Part shown: positions 26,375 to 34,174 of the stretch, piece after piece
How positions within the stretch are numbered: the first letter of the stretch is position 1
Layout: every line of letters begins with the position of its first letter
Source of the DNA: Ramlibacter sp. Leaf400
Lineage (GTDB): Bacteria > Pseudomonadota > Gammaproteobacteria > Burkholderiales > Burkholderiaceae_C
Direction: 5' to 3'
Length of the DNA: 64,000 nt
Assembly: GCF_001424545.1 (NCBI RefSeq)
Contig: NZ_LMQL01000009.1
Span: 328,101-392,100 of the forward strand
The notes under the pieces: model-generated
Seen by the model: the letters and a program-made list of their open reading frames with translations, nothing else
Told to the model about the DNA's origin: nothing
Database searches by the model: none
Made by a program: the position numbers and the translations under genes

Positions 26375-27356
26375 CGTTCGCGAACTTCACCAGCTCGGCG
26401 TACTTGGCCGTGTCCTCGCGCATGATGCGGGCGAGGTCTTCCTTGCCCGTGCCGGGGACGGAACCGCCCTCCTCCAGCCGGCGGCGGATCGCCGGGTCCG
26501 TCAGGCCGGACTGCAGTGCCTCGCGCAGGGCCTGGACGATGGGGGCCGGCAGGTCCTTGGGGCCTGCGAGCGCGAACCAGCCGGTGAGCTCGTAGCCCTT
26601 GAGCTGCGGATGCTCGCCCAGCGCCGGCACCTGCGGCAGCGTGGGAAAGCGCTTCGCGGAAGTGATGCCCAGAGGAACGATGCGCCCGCTCTGGATGAAG
26701 GGCGCCGCGGCGGTGGGCGACATGATCGCGAAGTCCAGCGTGCCGCCGACCAGGTCGCTGGTGAGCGGGGCCGTGCCGCGGTAGGGGATGTGGGTCAGGA
26801 AGATGCCGGCGCGCTGCTTGACCAGCTCGCCCGCGAAATGCAGGGTCGAACCCACGCCGGAGTTGCCGTAGCTGTACTTGCCCGGACTGCGCTTGACCAG
26901 CGCGATGAACTCGTCGAGGTTCTTGACGCCCGCCCTGGGCGCGGCCACCAGCAGCACGGGCGCGGTGGCGATCAGGCCCACCGGCGTCAGGTCCTTCTGC
27001 GGGCTGTAGCGCTGCGCGGGGTTCACCAGCGCCGTGGCGGCCATCTCGTTGCTGGAGCCGGCCAGCAGCGTGTAGCCGTCGGCCGGGCTGCTCACCGCGC
27101 GCTGCGCCGCGACCACGCCGGCCGCACCGGCCAGGTTCTCCACCACGACGGTCGCGCCCAGCTTCGCCGAGAGGATGTCCGCCGCGACGCGCGCGGCCAT
27201 GTCCACCGAACCGCCCGGCGCGTAGCCCACCAGCAGCTTGATCGGCTTGGCCGGGTATCTGGCCTGCGCGAAGGCGGGGACGGCGAAGGCGGCGGCCGTC
27301 GCGCCCAGGGCGCCCAGCACGGCACGGCGCGAAACAGGAGAAGGATGGCGGTTCAT
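26364..27356 (-). CDS. Bug/TctC-family periplasmic binding protein
   Basis: The 330-residue protein carries an export signal with a twin-arginine-like start (MNRHPSPVSRRAVLGALGATAAAF, cleaved after AFAQA) and Bug motifs: PIKLLVGYAPGGSVDMAARVAA, VVVENLAGAAGVVAAQRA, HIPYRGTAPLTSDLVGGTLDFA. It lies 30 bp downstream of an M20 amidohydrolase gene, so it may capture the amide or peptide-like conjugate cleaved by that enzyme. It has no permease partner in the window. Confidence 0.92.
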   Translation of the reverse strand: MNRHPSPVSRRAVLGALGATAAAFAVPAFAQARYPAKPIKLLVGYAPGGSVDMAARVAADILSAKLGATVVVENLAGAAGVVAAQRAVSSPADGYTLLAGSSNEMAATALVNPAQRYSPQKDLTPVGLIATAPVLLVAAPRAGVKNLDEFIALVKRSPGKYSYGNSGVGSTLHFAGELVKQRAGIFLTHIPYRGTAPLTSDLVGGTLDFAIMSPTAAAPFIQSGRIVPLGITSAKRFPTLPQVPALGEHPQLKGYELTGWFALAGPKDLPAPIVQALREALQSGLTDPAIRRRLEEGGSVPGTGKEDLARIMREDTAKYAELVKFANVRE

Positions 27357-27386
27357 GGCGACTCGAGTGCAGGAGGTGGGAAGGGG

Positions 27387-28604
27387 TCAGCCTTGCGGCG
27401 ACAGGAAGCGCCGCACCAGCTGCACCCAGTAGCTGGCCGCGATCGGCAGGATCGCGTCGTTGAAGTCGTAGCCGGGGTTGTGGACCATGCAGCCGCCGGT
27501 GCGGTGGTGCTCGCCCTCGCCGTTGCCCACGATCAGGTAGCTGCCCGGGCAGCGCTCGAGCATGAAGGAGAAGTCCTCGCTGCCGGTGAGCGGCGCCAGC
27601 GGCGGCAGCAGGCCGTCCTCGCCCAGCCAGTCGAGCGCGACCTGCCGCGCGAACCGCGTGGGCTCCTCGTCGTTGACCAGCGCGGGGTAGCGCCAGTGGT
27701 AGTCCACCTCCGCGCCGACGCCCAGCGTCGCGGCCTGGGCCTGCACCAGCTGCGTGATGCGCTCGCGCAGCATGGCGCGGATCTCCGGCCGGTAGGCGCG
27801 CACCGTCAGGCGCATCAGCACGCTGCCCGGGATCACGTTGGGCGCATCGCCGCCGTGGATGGCGCCGACCGAGACGACCGCCATCTCGCGCGGGTCCACG
27901 TTGCGCGACACGATGGTCTGCAGCGCCACGATGATGTGCGCGGCCGCCACCACCGGGTCGGCCGCCAGGTGCGGCGCGGAGCCGTGACCGCCGCGCCCGG
28001 TCACTGTCACGGTGACGGAGTCGGACGAGGCCATGAACGGGCCTTCCTTGAAGCCGAACTTGCCCGCCGGGAACCCGGGCATGTTGTGCAGCGCGAAGAC
28101 CTCGTCGCAGGGGAAGCGGTCGAACAGGCCCTCCTCCACCATGCGGCGGCCGCCGCCCAGGCCTTCCTCGGCCGGCTGGAAGATGAGGTTGAGCGTGCCG
28201 TCGAAGCTGCGCTCCCTGGCGATGACGCGCGCGGCCGCCAGCAGGATGCTGGTGTGGCCGTCATGGCCGCAGGCGTGCATCTTCCCCGGCACCTTGCTGG
28301 CGTAGGGCAGGCCCGTGGTCTCGTGGATCGGCAGCGCGTCCATGTCGGCGCGGATGCCCAGGCGCCGCGTGCCCTGGCCCAGCCGCAGCGTGGCCACGAC
28401 GCCGGTGCCGGCCAGCCCGCGGTGCACCTCGTAGCCCCACTCGGCCAGGCGCGCCGCCACCAGCTCGCTGGTGACGTGCTCCTCGTAGGCCAGCTCGGGA
28501 TGGGAATGGATCTGGTGCCGCAGCGAGACCATCTCGGGGGCGACCTCGCGCACGGCGGGCAGCACTTTTTCGACGGCGGCGGCGTTTTCGAACGTGTACG
28601 ACAT
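27387..28604 (-). CDS. M20-family amidohydrolase (hippurate hydrolase/amidohydrolase type)
   Basis: The 405-residue zinc-dependent enzyme has the M20D pattern: LRHQIHSHPELAYEE, the metal motif MHACGHDGHTS, FQPAEEGLGGGRRM, and GGDAPNVIP. Such enzymes hydrolyse N-acyl amino acids or related amides in the cytoplasm. The start at 28604 gives the standard N-terminus. It is followed by a Bug gene and divergent from a LysR gene across a 107-bp region, so this is one uptake-and-hydrolysis module. Confidence 0.88.
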   Translation of the reverse strand: MSYTFENAAAVEKVLPAVREVAPEMVSLRHQIHSHPELAYEEHVTSELVAARLAEWGYEVHRGLAGTGVVATLRLGQGTRRLGIRADMDALPIHETTGLPYASKVPGKMHACGHDGHTSILLAAARVIARERSFDGTLNLIFQPAEEGLGGGRRMVEEGLFDRFPCDEVFALHNMPGFPAGKFGFKEGPFMASSDSVTVTVTGRGGHGSAPHLAADPVVAAAHIIVALQTIVSRNVDPREMAVVSVGAIHGGDAPNVIPGSVLMRLTVRAYRPEIRAMLRERITQLVQAQAATLGVGAEVDYHWRYPALVNDEEPTRFARQVALDWLGEDGLLPPLAPLTGSEDFSFMLERCPGSYLIVGNGEGEHHRTGGCMVHNPGYDFNDAILPIAASYWVQLVRRFLSPQG

Positions 28605-28677
28605 GGCGGGTTTCCTTGGGGGCAAGTCTAGGAACACTGCGCCTGCCGGGGTAGACAGGCCCTGCCGTCCATCGGCG

Positions 28678-28696
28678 GGCAGCGCCTGTCGCTGCC
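28678..28696. promoter_or_regulatory. inverted repeat GGCAGCG-N5-CGCTGCC between divergent amidohydrolase and LysR genes
   Basis: Perfect 7-bp arms end 15 bp before the LysR start. The position suits an autoregulatory or shared operator. A GATAAT -10-like hexamer follows at 28697-28702 on the + strand. It lacks an exact T-N11-A spacing, so LysR binding is a guess. Confidence 0.35.
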
Positions 28697-28711
28697 GATA
28701 ATCGGTCGGCC

Positions 28712-29710
28712 ATGAAGCTCCACCAGCTGCGCTACCTCGCCGCCGTCGCGTCGGAAGGCGGCATCCGCGCGGCCGGGCGCTCGCTGGGCGTCACCCAGGC
28801 CACGGTCACGCAGGGCCTGCGCGAACTGGAGGCCCATGCGCGCGTCGCGCTCTTCACGCGCCACGGCGGCGGGATCGCCTTCACGCCCGCCGGGCTGGAG
28901 CTGCTCGAGCATGCGCAGCGCGTGCTGGCCCAGCTGCGCCAGGCCGAGGACACGCTCACGCGCCACCGCGACGCCGGGGCCGGCCAGCGCCTGGCCCTGG
29001 GCATCACGCCCTGGGTGGCGCAGACGCTGCTGCCGCGCGTGCTGCCGCCGTTCCGGGAAGAACTGCCGCACGTGCAGCTGGAGATGTTCGACGGCCTGTC
29101 CGCGCTCAGCTATCCCAAGCTTCGCGAGGGCAGCCTGGACCTGATGATCGGCCGCATCGGCCCCGAGGAAGCCATGCAGGGCCTGCAGGCGCAGCCGCTG
29201 TTCCGCTACGACATGACGGTGGTGGCGCGCCGCGGCCACCCCCGGGCCGGCGCACAGTCGATGGCCGAGCTGCTGCAGGACGACTGGGTGCTCAACTTCA
29301 CGCCCGGCGAAAGCACCAGCCTCCTGGACAACCTCTTCGGCCAGCACGGCCTGCAGGCACCCGTGCACCGCATCCAGCTCGCGCACTCGGCCTCGCTGAT
29401 GCTGGGCCTGGTGCGCAAGACCGACATGCTCACCTTCTGCCCCTGGCCGCTGGTGGAGACCGACGCGCTGCGCCACACGCTGGTCACGCTGCAGCTGCGC
29501 GAGCGCTTCCGCAGCAACGTCGTGGGCATCGTGCGCCGGGTGCAGGAGGCGCCCTCGCATGCAGCGGCGCGGTTCATCGCCCACTTCCTCGGCCAGCTGC
29601 CGACCTGGCTGGACTCGGACGATCCGGAGCTGCGCCGGGTGCTGCATTCGGTGGACCTCATCGAAGGGGCCGATCCACCAGCGTCCGGGCCATCTGGCCC
29701 ACCGTCCTGA
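28712..29710 (+). CDS. LysR-family transcriptional regulator
   Basis: The 332-residue protein has the N-terminal LysR helix-turn-helix (MKLHQLRYLAAVASEGGIRAAGRSLGVTQATVTQGLRELEA) and an effector-binding domain. It is divergent from the M20 amidohydrolase-Bug pair, which is the likely target. Its last 53 bp overlap the convergent MocR-type gene. The extended Pro- and Ser-rich tail after IEGADPP is read across that overlap and may be unstructured. Confidence 0.88.
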   Translation: MKLHQLRYLAAVASEGGIRAAGRSLGVTQATVTQGLRELEAHARVALFTRHGGGIAFTPAGLELLEHAQRVLAQLRQAEDTLTRHRDAGAGQRLALGITPWVAQTLLPRVLPPFREELPHVQLEMFDGLSALSYPKLREGSLDLMIGRIGPEEAMQGLQAQPLFRYDMTVVARRGHPRAGAQSMAELLQDDWVLNFTPGESTSLLDNLFGQHGLQAPVHRIQLAHSASLMLGLVRKTDMLTFCPWPLVETDALRHTLVTLQLRERFRSNVVGIVRRVQEAPSHAAARFIAHFLGQLPTWLDSDDPELRRVLHSVDLIEGADPPASGPSGPPS

Positions 29711-31082
29711 GGGCCGCCTCCACCCGCGGGTTGTCCGGGTGCCCGTAGTTGATGCGCAGGTGGTGCGAGAAGCGGCGGTCGGCCGAAAACAGGTGCCCCG
29801 GGGCGATGCTGATGTCGTGCGAGAGGCAGAGCCGGTGCAGTTCGAGAGCGTCGACGGCTGCCGGCAGTTCGACCCACACGAAGTACCCGCCTTCCGGTTG
29901 CGTGGCCCTGGTGCCGGGCGGAAAGCATTTGGTGATCGCGCGCAACACCACCCGCCTCTGCTCCGCCAGGGCCTGCCGCAGCTGGCGCAGGTGCCGGTCG
30001 TAGCCGCCGTGCCTCAGGTACTCGGAGAGCCCTTCCTGCGAGGGCACGGATGCGGCCAGGGAGCTCATCAGCTTTCGCTTGGCCACGGCGGTGGCGAATC
30101 TTCCCGCGGCCGCCCACCCGACCCGGTACCCCGGGGCCAGCGTCTTGGAGAACGAGCTGCAGTGCATCACCAGGCCCTGGCGGTCCCAGGCCTTGGCCGG
30201 CCGCGGCTTGTGCGTGCCGAAGTACAGCTCGCCGTAGACGTCGTCCTCGATGAGAGGGACCTCGTGCCGCGCCAGCAGGGCCACGAGTTCCTGCTTGCTC
30301 GCGTCGGGCATGAGGCTGCCCAGCGGGTTCTGGAAGTTCGGCATCAGCCAGCAGGCCTTCACCGGATGCCGCTCCAGCACGGCGGCCAAGGAGGGCACGT
30401 CCACCCCGGTGCGGGGATGGGTGGCGACTTCCACGGCGCGCAGGTTCAGGCGCTCCAGCGCCTGCAGGGCGGCGTAGAAGGTCGGTGACTCCACCGCCAC
30501 CAGGTCGCCCGGACCCGTCACCGTCTCCAGGCAGAGGTTCAGGGCCTCCATCGCGCCGTTGGTGATGATGATCTCCTGGGCATCGACGCCGCAGCCCATG
30601 GCCAGGTAGCGCAGGCCGATCTGCCGGCGCAGGGTGGCGCTGCCGGGCGACAGGTCCTCCACCGTGCGCCAGGGGTCCAGGCCGCGCGCCGCCTTGCCCA
30701 GCGCCAGCGCGAGCTTGGGCAGGGGAAACAGCGTGGGGCTGGGAAAGGCCGACCCCAGCGGCACCAGCGCGCGATCGCGCGCGTGGCCGAGCACCTGGAA
30801 GACGAGTTCCGAGACTTCGACCTGGCGCTCTTCGGAGGCGGGTTGCGAAGGCGCCGGTTCGCCCTGCTTCGGGCTGACGTGGCTGACGAAATAGCCCGAG
30901 CGCGGCCGGGCCTCGACCAGCCCGCGCGCCTCCAGCAGGTAGTAGGCCTCGAACACCGTGGCCGGGCTGACCCCGCGGCTCCGGCTGGTGTCGCGCACCG
31001 AAGGAAGCCGGTCGCCCGGCTGCAGCCCGCCGCTGGCGATGGATTCGGCGATGTCGTGTGCCAGGGCTTCGTAGCGCTTCAT
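29658..31082 (-). CDS. MocR-family regulator (GntR winged helix fused to class I aminotransferase)
   Basis: The 474-residue fusion has a GntR winged helix at residues 1-70 (SGGLQPGDRLPSVRDTSRSRGVSPATVFEAYYLLEARGLV) and a fold-type I aminotransferase domain from about 100. PLP contacts are visible: NFQNPLGS, EDDVYGELYF and the Schiff-base Lys313 in SSFSKTLAPGYRVGW. MocR proteins are PLP- or amino-compound-sensing regulators rather than metabolic enzymes. The divergent upstream region holds three CTGATNCGG direct repeats, a plausible binding array. Confidence 0.9.
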   Translation of the reverse strand: MKRYEALAHDIAESIASGGLQPGDRLPSVRDTSRSRGVSPATVFEAYYLLEARGLVEARPRSGYFVSHVSPKQGEPAPSQPASEERQVEVSELVFQVLGHARDRALVPLGSAFPSPTLFPLPKLALALGKAARGLDPWRTVEDLSPGSATLRRQIGLRYLAMGCGVDAQEIIITNGAMEALNLCLETVTGPGDLVAVESPTFYAALQALERLNLRAVEVATHPRTGVDVPSLAAVLERHPVKACWLMPNFQNPLGSLMPDASKQELVALLARHEVPLIEDDVYGELYFGTHKPRPAKAWDRQGLVMHCSSFSKTLAPGYRVGWAAAGRFATAVAKRKLMSSLAASVPSQEGLSEYLRHGGYDRHLRQLRQALAEQRRVVLRAITKCFPPGTRATQPEGGYFVWVELPAAVDALELHRLCLSHDISIAPGHLFSADRRFSHHLRINYGHPDNPRVEAALRTVGQMARTLVDRPLR

Positions 31083-31103
31083 GGTTCTTCCCCGGGGGTC
31101 GAT

Positions 31104-31192
31104 CTGATCCGGTGACCCTCAGGGGCTCGCGCAACTGTACTGATTCGGCGCGTTTCGCTGCGGATGCCCCTGTAGCAGGCCATCTGATACGG
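31104..31192. promoter_or_regulatory. three direct repeats CTGATNCGG upstream of the MocR gene
   Basis: CTGATCCGG at 31104-31112, CTGATTCGG at 31140-31148 and CTGATACGG at 31184-31192 lie in the 177-bp gap between the MocR gene and the divergent DUF2970 gene. MocR proteins are known to bind direct repeats, so these are candidate operators for autoregulation and perhaps for the cytochrome operon. Confidence 0.42.
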
Positions 31193-31259
31193 CTTTTTTT
31201 GACGATTTTGAGTCTTCAACCGGAGCAGGTCCGCTGGCAAAGTGCAGGCGAGGTGCTGT

Positions 31260-31448
31260 ATGAGACTGCTTGCTTATTTCCGGATGGTGCTTTGGGCGAT
31301 GCTGGGTATCCGGGGCCGCTCGGCGGCCGCGGATGACTTCTCGGGCGTCAAGCCCCTGGCGCTGGTCGCCACCTTCCTGTTCCTGCTGTTGGTCCTGGGG
31401 CTGGGCCTCTGGGGGCTGGCGACGTTCGCCGTCAGCACCCTGCAGTGA
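31260..31448 (+). CDS. DUF2970-like small membrane protein
   Basis: The 62-residue protein has an N-terminal amphipathic part (MRLLAYFRMVLWAMLGIRG) and one strong membrane helix (LALVATFLFLLLVLGLGLWGLA), as in DUF2970. GAGGTG precedes the ATG. In betaproteobacteria this family often sits beside respiratory genes, and here it precedes two c-type cytochrome genes by 14 bp. It may be a small assembly or stability factor, which is inference. Confidence 0.7.
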   Translation: MRLLAYFRMVLWAMLGIRGRSAAADDFSGVKPLALVATFLFLLLVLGLGLWGLATFAVSTLQ

Positions 31449-31462
31449 GCGAGGGATCGCGG

Positions 31463-32188
31463 ATGTCGCTTCGAAGAAGCTTGCGCGGCTTCGCGCTGGC
31501 CGCCCTGGCCAGCCTGCCGCCGGCCTGGGCGGAGGACGCGCCCCGCCCGCCCGGTGCGGGCCCCCGCGTCGAGAACACCATGGCGCAGCGCATGCAGGCC
31601 TGCGTGGTCTGCCACGGCAAGGAAGGCCGCGCGACCAACCAGGGCTACTTCCCCCGCATCGCCGGCAAGCCGGCGGACTATCTCTACCACCAGCTCCAGA
31701 ACTTCAAGTCGGGCCTGCGCCGCTACGAGGCCATGAACCACCTGGTGCAGCACATGTCGGACGACTACCTGCGCGCCATCGCGAAGCACTTCTCCGAGCT
31801 GGACCTGCCCTACCCGCCGGCGCAGCCGCCGACGCTGACGCCCGAGCAGACGCGCGTGGCCGAGACCCTGGTGTTCAAGGGCGCCCCTGAACGCCAGGTT
31901 CCGGCCTGCGTCTCCTGCCACGGCGCGCAGATGGCCGGGCGGCTGCCCGCAATGCCGGGCTTGCTCACCCTGCCCGCCGACTACCTGGTGGCGCAGTTCG
32001 GTGCGTGGCGCACCGGCCAGCGAAAGGCAAAAGCGCCCGACTGCATGGCCGAGGTGGCGAGTCGCCTGGCACCGGAGGAGATCAGCATCGTCTCCCGCTG
32101 GCTCTCGGCCCAGACACTGCCAGCGGGCGTGAAGCCCGCGCCTGCCTCCGGAGCAGACCTGCCCGTCCGTTGCGGGAGCGGTGAATGA
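31463..32188 (+). CDS. diheme c4-type cytochrome c
   Basis: The 241-residue exported protein has a signal peptide ending at PPAWAED and two heme-binding sites, CVVCH and CVSCH, with the internal similarity of cytochrome c4. The mature protein would work in the periplasm as an electron carrier. The ATG at 31463 has a GAGGG ribosome-binding site. A GTG at 31445 overlapping the previous stop is an alternative. Its stop overlaps the next start (ATGA), coupling it to the triheme cytochrome. Confidence 0.85.
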   Translation: MSLRRSLRGFALAALASLPPAWAEDAPRPPGAGPRVENTMAQRMQACVVCHGKEGRATNQGYFPRIAGKPADYLYHQLQNFKSGLRRYEAMNHLVQHMSDDYLRAIAKHFSELDLPYPPAQPPTLTPEQTRVAETLVFKGAPERQVPACVSCHGAQMAGRLPAMPGLLTLPADYLVAQFGAWRTGQRKAKAPDCMAEVASRLAPEEISIVSRWLSAQTLPAGVKPAPASGADLPVRCGSGE

Positions 32189-33471
32189 CGAACACGCTGA
32201 CCGCACGCCCGCGCCGGACCCGGTGGCTCGCCGTCGTCGCTGCGCTGCTCCTGCTGCTGGCCGCCCTGGTGGCCTGGCTCAACGTCGCGGCCGAGGAGCC
32301 GCTGGAGCCGGCCGGCGCCCCGGTGAACGCCACGGGTGCCCTCATCGAACGGGGCGCCTACCTGGCGCGGGCCGGCAACTGCATGGGCTGCCACACGACC
32401 GCGGGCGGCGCCGAATTCGCCGGCGGCCGCGGCATCGAGACGCCCTTCGGCAGGGTGTTCGCATCGAACATCACGCCGGACGCCACGACGGGCATCGGCT
32501 CGTGGTCGGCCGCCGAGTTCTGGCGGGCGATGCACCACGGCCGCTCCAGGGACGGCCGCCTGCTGTACCCCGCCTTCCCCTACCCGAGCTTCACCTCCGT
32601 GACGCGCGAGGACTCGGACGCCCTTCACGCGTACCTGCGAAGCGTCGCCCCGGTCCAGCAGGAGAACAAGCCGCACGCGCTCGCATTCCCATTCAACACC
32701 CAGGCCGCGCTCGTCGTGTGGCGTGCGCTTTTCTTCCGGCCCGAGGAGTTCGTCGCGCAGCAGAACCAGACCGCCCAATGGAACCGGGGCAGGTACCTGG
32801 TCCAGGGCCTGGGCCATTGCGCGGCCTGCCACTCGACCCGCAACGTGATGGGCGGCACGGGCCTGAACGCCGAATTCGCCGGCGGCCTGATGCCCGATGG
32901 GGCCTGGTACGCGCCCTCGCTCGCCAGCCCGGGCGAAGCCGGTGTGCAGGGCTGGTCCCGCGAGCAGGTCGTCAAGCTGCTGAAGGACGGCGCTTCGGCC
33001 CACGCCACCGCCTCCGGCCCCATGGCCGAGGTTGTCTCCAGCAGCACGCAGCACCTGGCGGACGAAGACCTCGACGCCATGGCGGAGTACCTCGGCTCCC
33101 TTCCCGTGCGTGAGGGCGGACCGAAAGGCGGCGCGCGGGCATCGGCCGAGGTGCTGGCACGCGGCGGAAAGCTGTACGAGCAGCACTGCGCCTCGTGCCA
33201 CGGTGCGAATGGCGAAGGAGCCCCTTCGATCTATCCGGCGCTGGCAGGCAACCGCGCGGTGGTCCTGGACGCTCACCACAACCTGGTGCAGGTCATCCGC
33301 AACGGCGGGTTCGCGCCCAGCACCGCCGGCAACCCGCAGCCCTTCGGGATGCCGCCGTTTGTCCAGGTCCTGGGCGACGACGACATCGCCGCCGTGACCA
33401 CCTTCGTGCGGCAGTCCTGGGGCAACTCGGCTTCAGCGGTCTCGCCCTTCGACGTCTACCGCATCAAGTGA
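32185..33471 (+). CDS. membrane-anchored triheme cytochrome c (alcohol/aldehyde dehydrogenase cytochrome subunit type)
   Basis: The 428-residue protein has an N-terminal membrane helix (WLAVVAALLLLLAALVAWL) and three CxxCH sites: CMGCH, CAACH and CASCH. The spacing and blocks such as ERGAYLARAGNCMGCHT, ITPDATTGIGSW and NRGRYLVQGLGHCAACHSTRN match cytochrome subunits of periplasmic PQQ- or molybdenum-dependent dehydrogenases. No catalytic dehydrogenase subunit is encoded nearby, so the electron donor is unknown. It ends convergent to a DUF4136 gene. Confidence 0.88.
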   Translation: MTNTLTARPRRTRWLAVVAALLLLLAALVAWLNVAAEEPLEPAGAPVNATGALIERGAYLARAGNCMGCHTTAGGAEFAGGRGIETPFGRVFASNITPDATTGIGSWSAAEFWRAMHHGRSRDGRLLYPAFPYPSFTSVTREDSDALHAYLRSVAPVQQENKPHALAFPFNTQAALVVWRALFFRPEEFVAQQNQTAQWNRGRYLVQGLGHCAACHSTRNVMGGTGLNAEFAGGLMPDGAWYAPSLASPGEAGVQGWSREQVVKLLKDGASAHATASGPMAEVVSSSTQHLADEDLDAMAEYLGSLPVREGGPKGGARASAEVLARGGKLYEQHCASCHGANGEGAPSIYPALAGNRAVVLDAHHNLVQVIRNGGFAPSTAGNPQPFGMPPFVQVLGDDDIAAVTTFVRQSWGNSASAVSPFDVYRIK

Positions 33472-33472
33472 T

Positions 33473-33496
33473 CCGCCGGGACCGCCACGCCGGCGG
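33473..33496. terminator. putative bidirectional terminator hairpin
   Basis: CCGCCGG (33473-33479) and CCGGCGG (33490-33496) can form a 7-bp GC stem with a 10-nt loop between the convergent cytochrome and DUF4136 genes. It lies immediately after the cytochrome stop. There is no T-run, so its strength as an intrinsic terminator is doubtful. Confidence 0.35.
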
Positions 33497-33505
33497 CAGT
33501 GGGCC

Positions 33506-34078
33506 TCACCGCCCCGCCGCATCCGCCAGCGGTAGTTGCCTCATGCCAGCCGGCGCGTTGGGGAAATCGCGCAGCGCCGCTTCCAGCAGCAACACCGCGC
33601 GGGCGCCCGCGCCGCTGGCCTGCGACTGGAAGACCACCTGCCCGCTGGACAGGTCGCGCATCAGGACGTCCACGCGCTGCGAACCCTGCGCGGCATAACC
33701 GCCGAGCGGAAAGCCCAGCCCGATGCCGATGCCGCCACCCCGGCCGCCGCCGCCGATGCCCACGCCCACCGAGGAGCCCCAGCCCGGCCCGGCCACCATC
33801 TCCTGGGTGGCGGCGAGCTGCACGGACAGGCGCGGGGCGGCGTCGTCGCGCCGCAGCCCGGTGCGGGCCAGCAGCGCATCGGCCGCCGCCTCCAGCTGGT
33901 CCTGGCCGGGCTGGCCGGCCTGCAACGGCAGCCGCTCGAAGCGGTAGGTGGTTCCGGGCGGCAGCTGGGGCTGGCCGGTGAAGACCTGCACCGTCGCCTG
34001 CGGCGGCGTGCTGACGCAGGCCACGAGGAGCGCGGCCCCGGACAGGGCCAGCACGAGGCGATGTCGCAACGGGCTCAT
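33506..34078 (-). CDS. DUF4136-type lipoprotein
   Basis: The 190-residue product begins MSPLRHRLVLALSGAALLVACVS with a lipobox at LVAC. The mature part has the DUF4136 course: a short Thr/Pro start, a helix with DALLARTGLRRDD, a very Gly-rich stretch around WGSSVGVGIGGGGRGGG, and VLMRDLSSGQVVFQSQA. It is probably anchored to the outer membrane. The function is unknown. It stands alone on its strand. Confidence 0.8.
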   Translation of the reverse strand: MSPLRHRLVLALSGAALLVACVSTPPQATVQVFTGQPQLPPGTTYRFERLPLQAGQPGQDQLEAAADALLARTGLRRDDAAPRLSVQLAATQEMVAGPGWGSSVGVGIGGGGRGGGIGIGLGFPLGGYAAQGSQRVDVLMRDLSSGQVVFQSQASGAGARAVLLLEAALRDFPNAPAGMRQLPLADAAGR

Positions 34079-34174
34079 GGCCGCATGGTCCCGCCGGGCC
34101 GGCGGGCGCGGTGTAGGACCGCAGCCGCTGCGTTCGAGAGGGCCCGGCTGACCCGGAACCCCGGCCCCTGCCCT

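Noticed and set aside
25830..28631. 933-codon open frame across DoxX, Bug and amidohydrolase genes
   Set aside because: It is a shadow of three recognised genes, with no motif of its own.
29658..29710. Truncation of the LysR or MocR gene at their 53-bp overlap
   Set aside because: Both proteins have normal length and endings for their families, so the overlap is a tight convergent junction.
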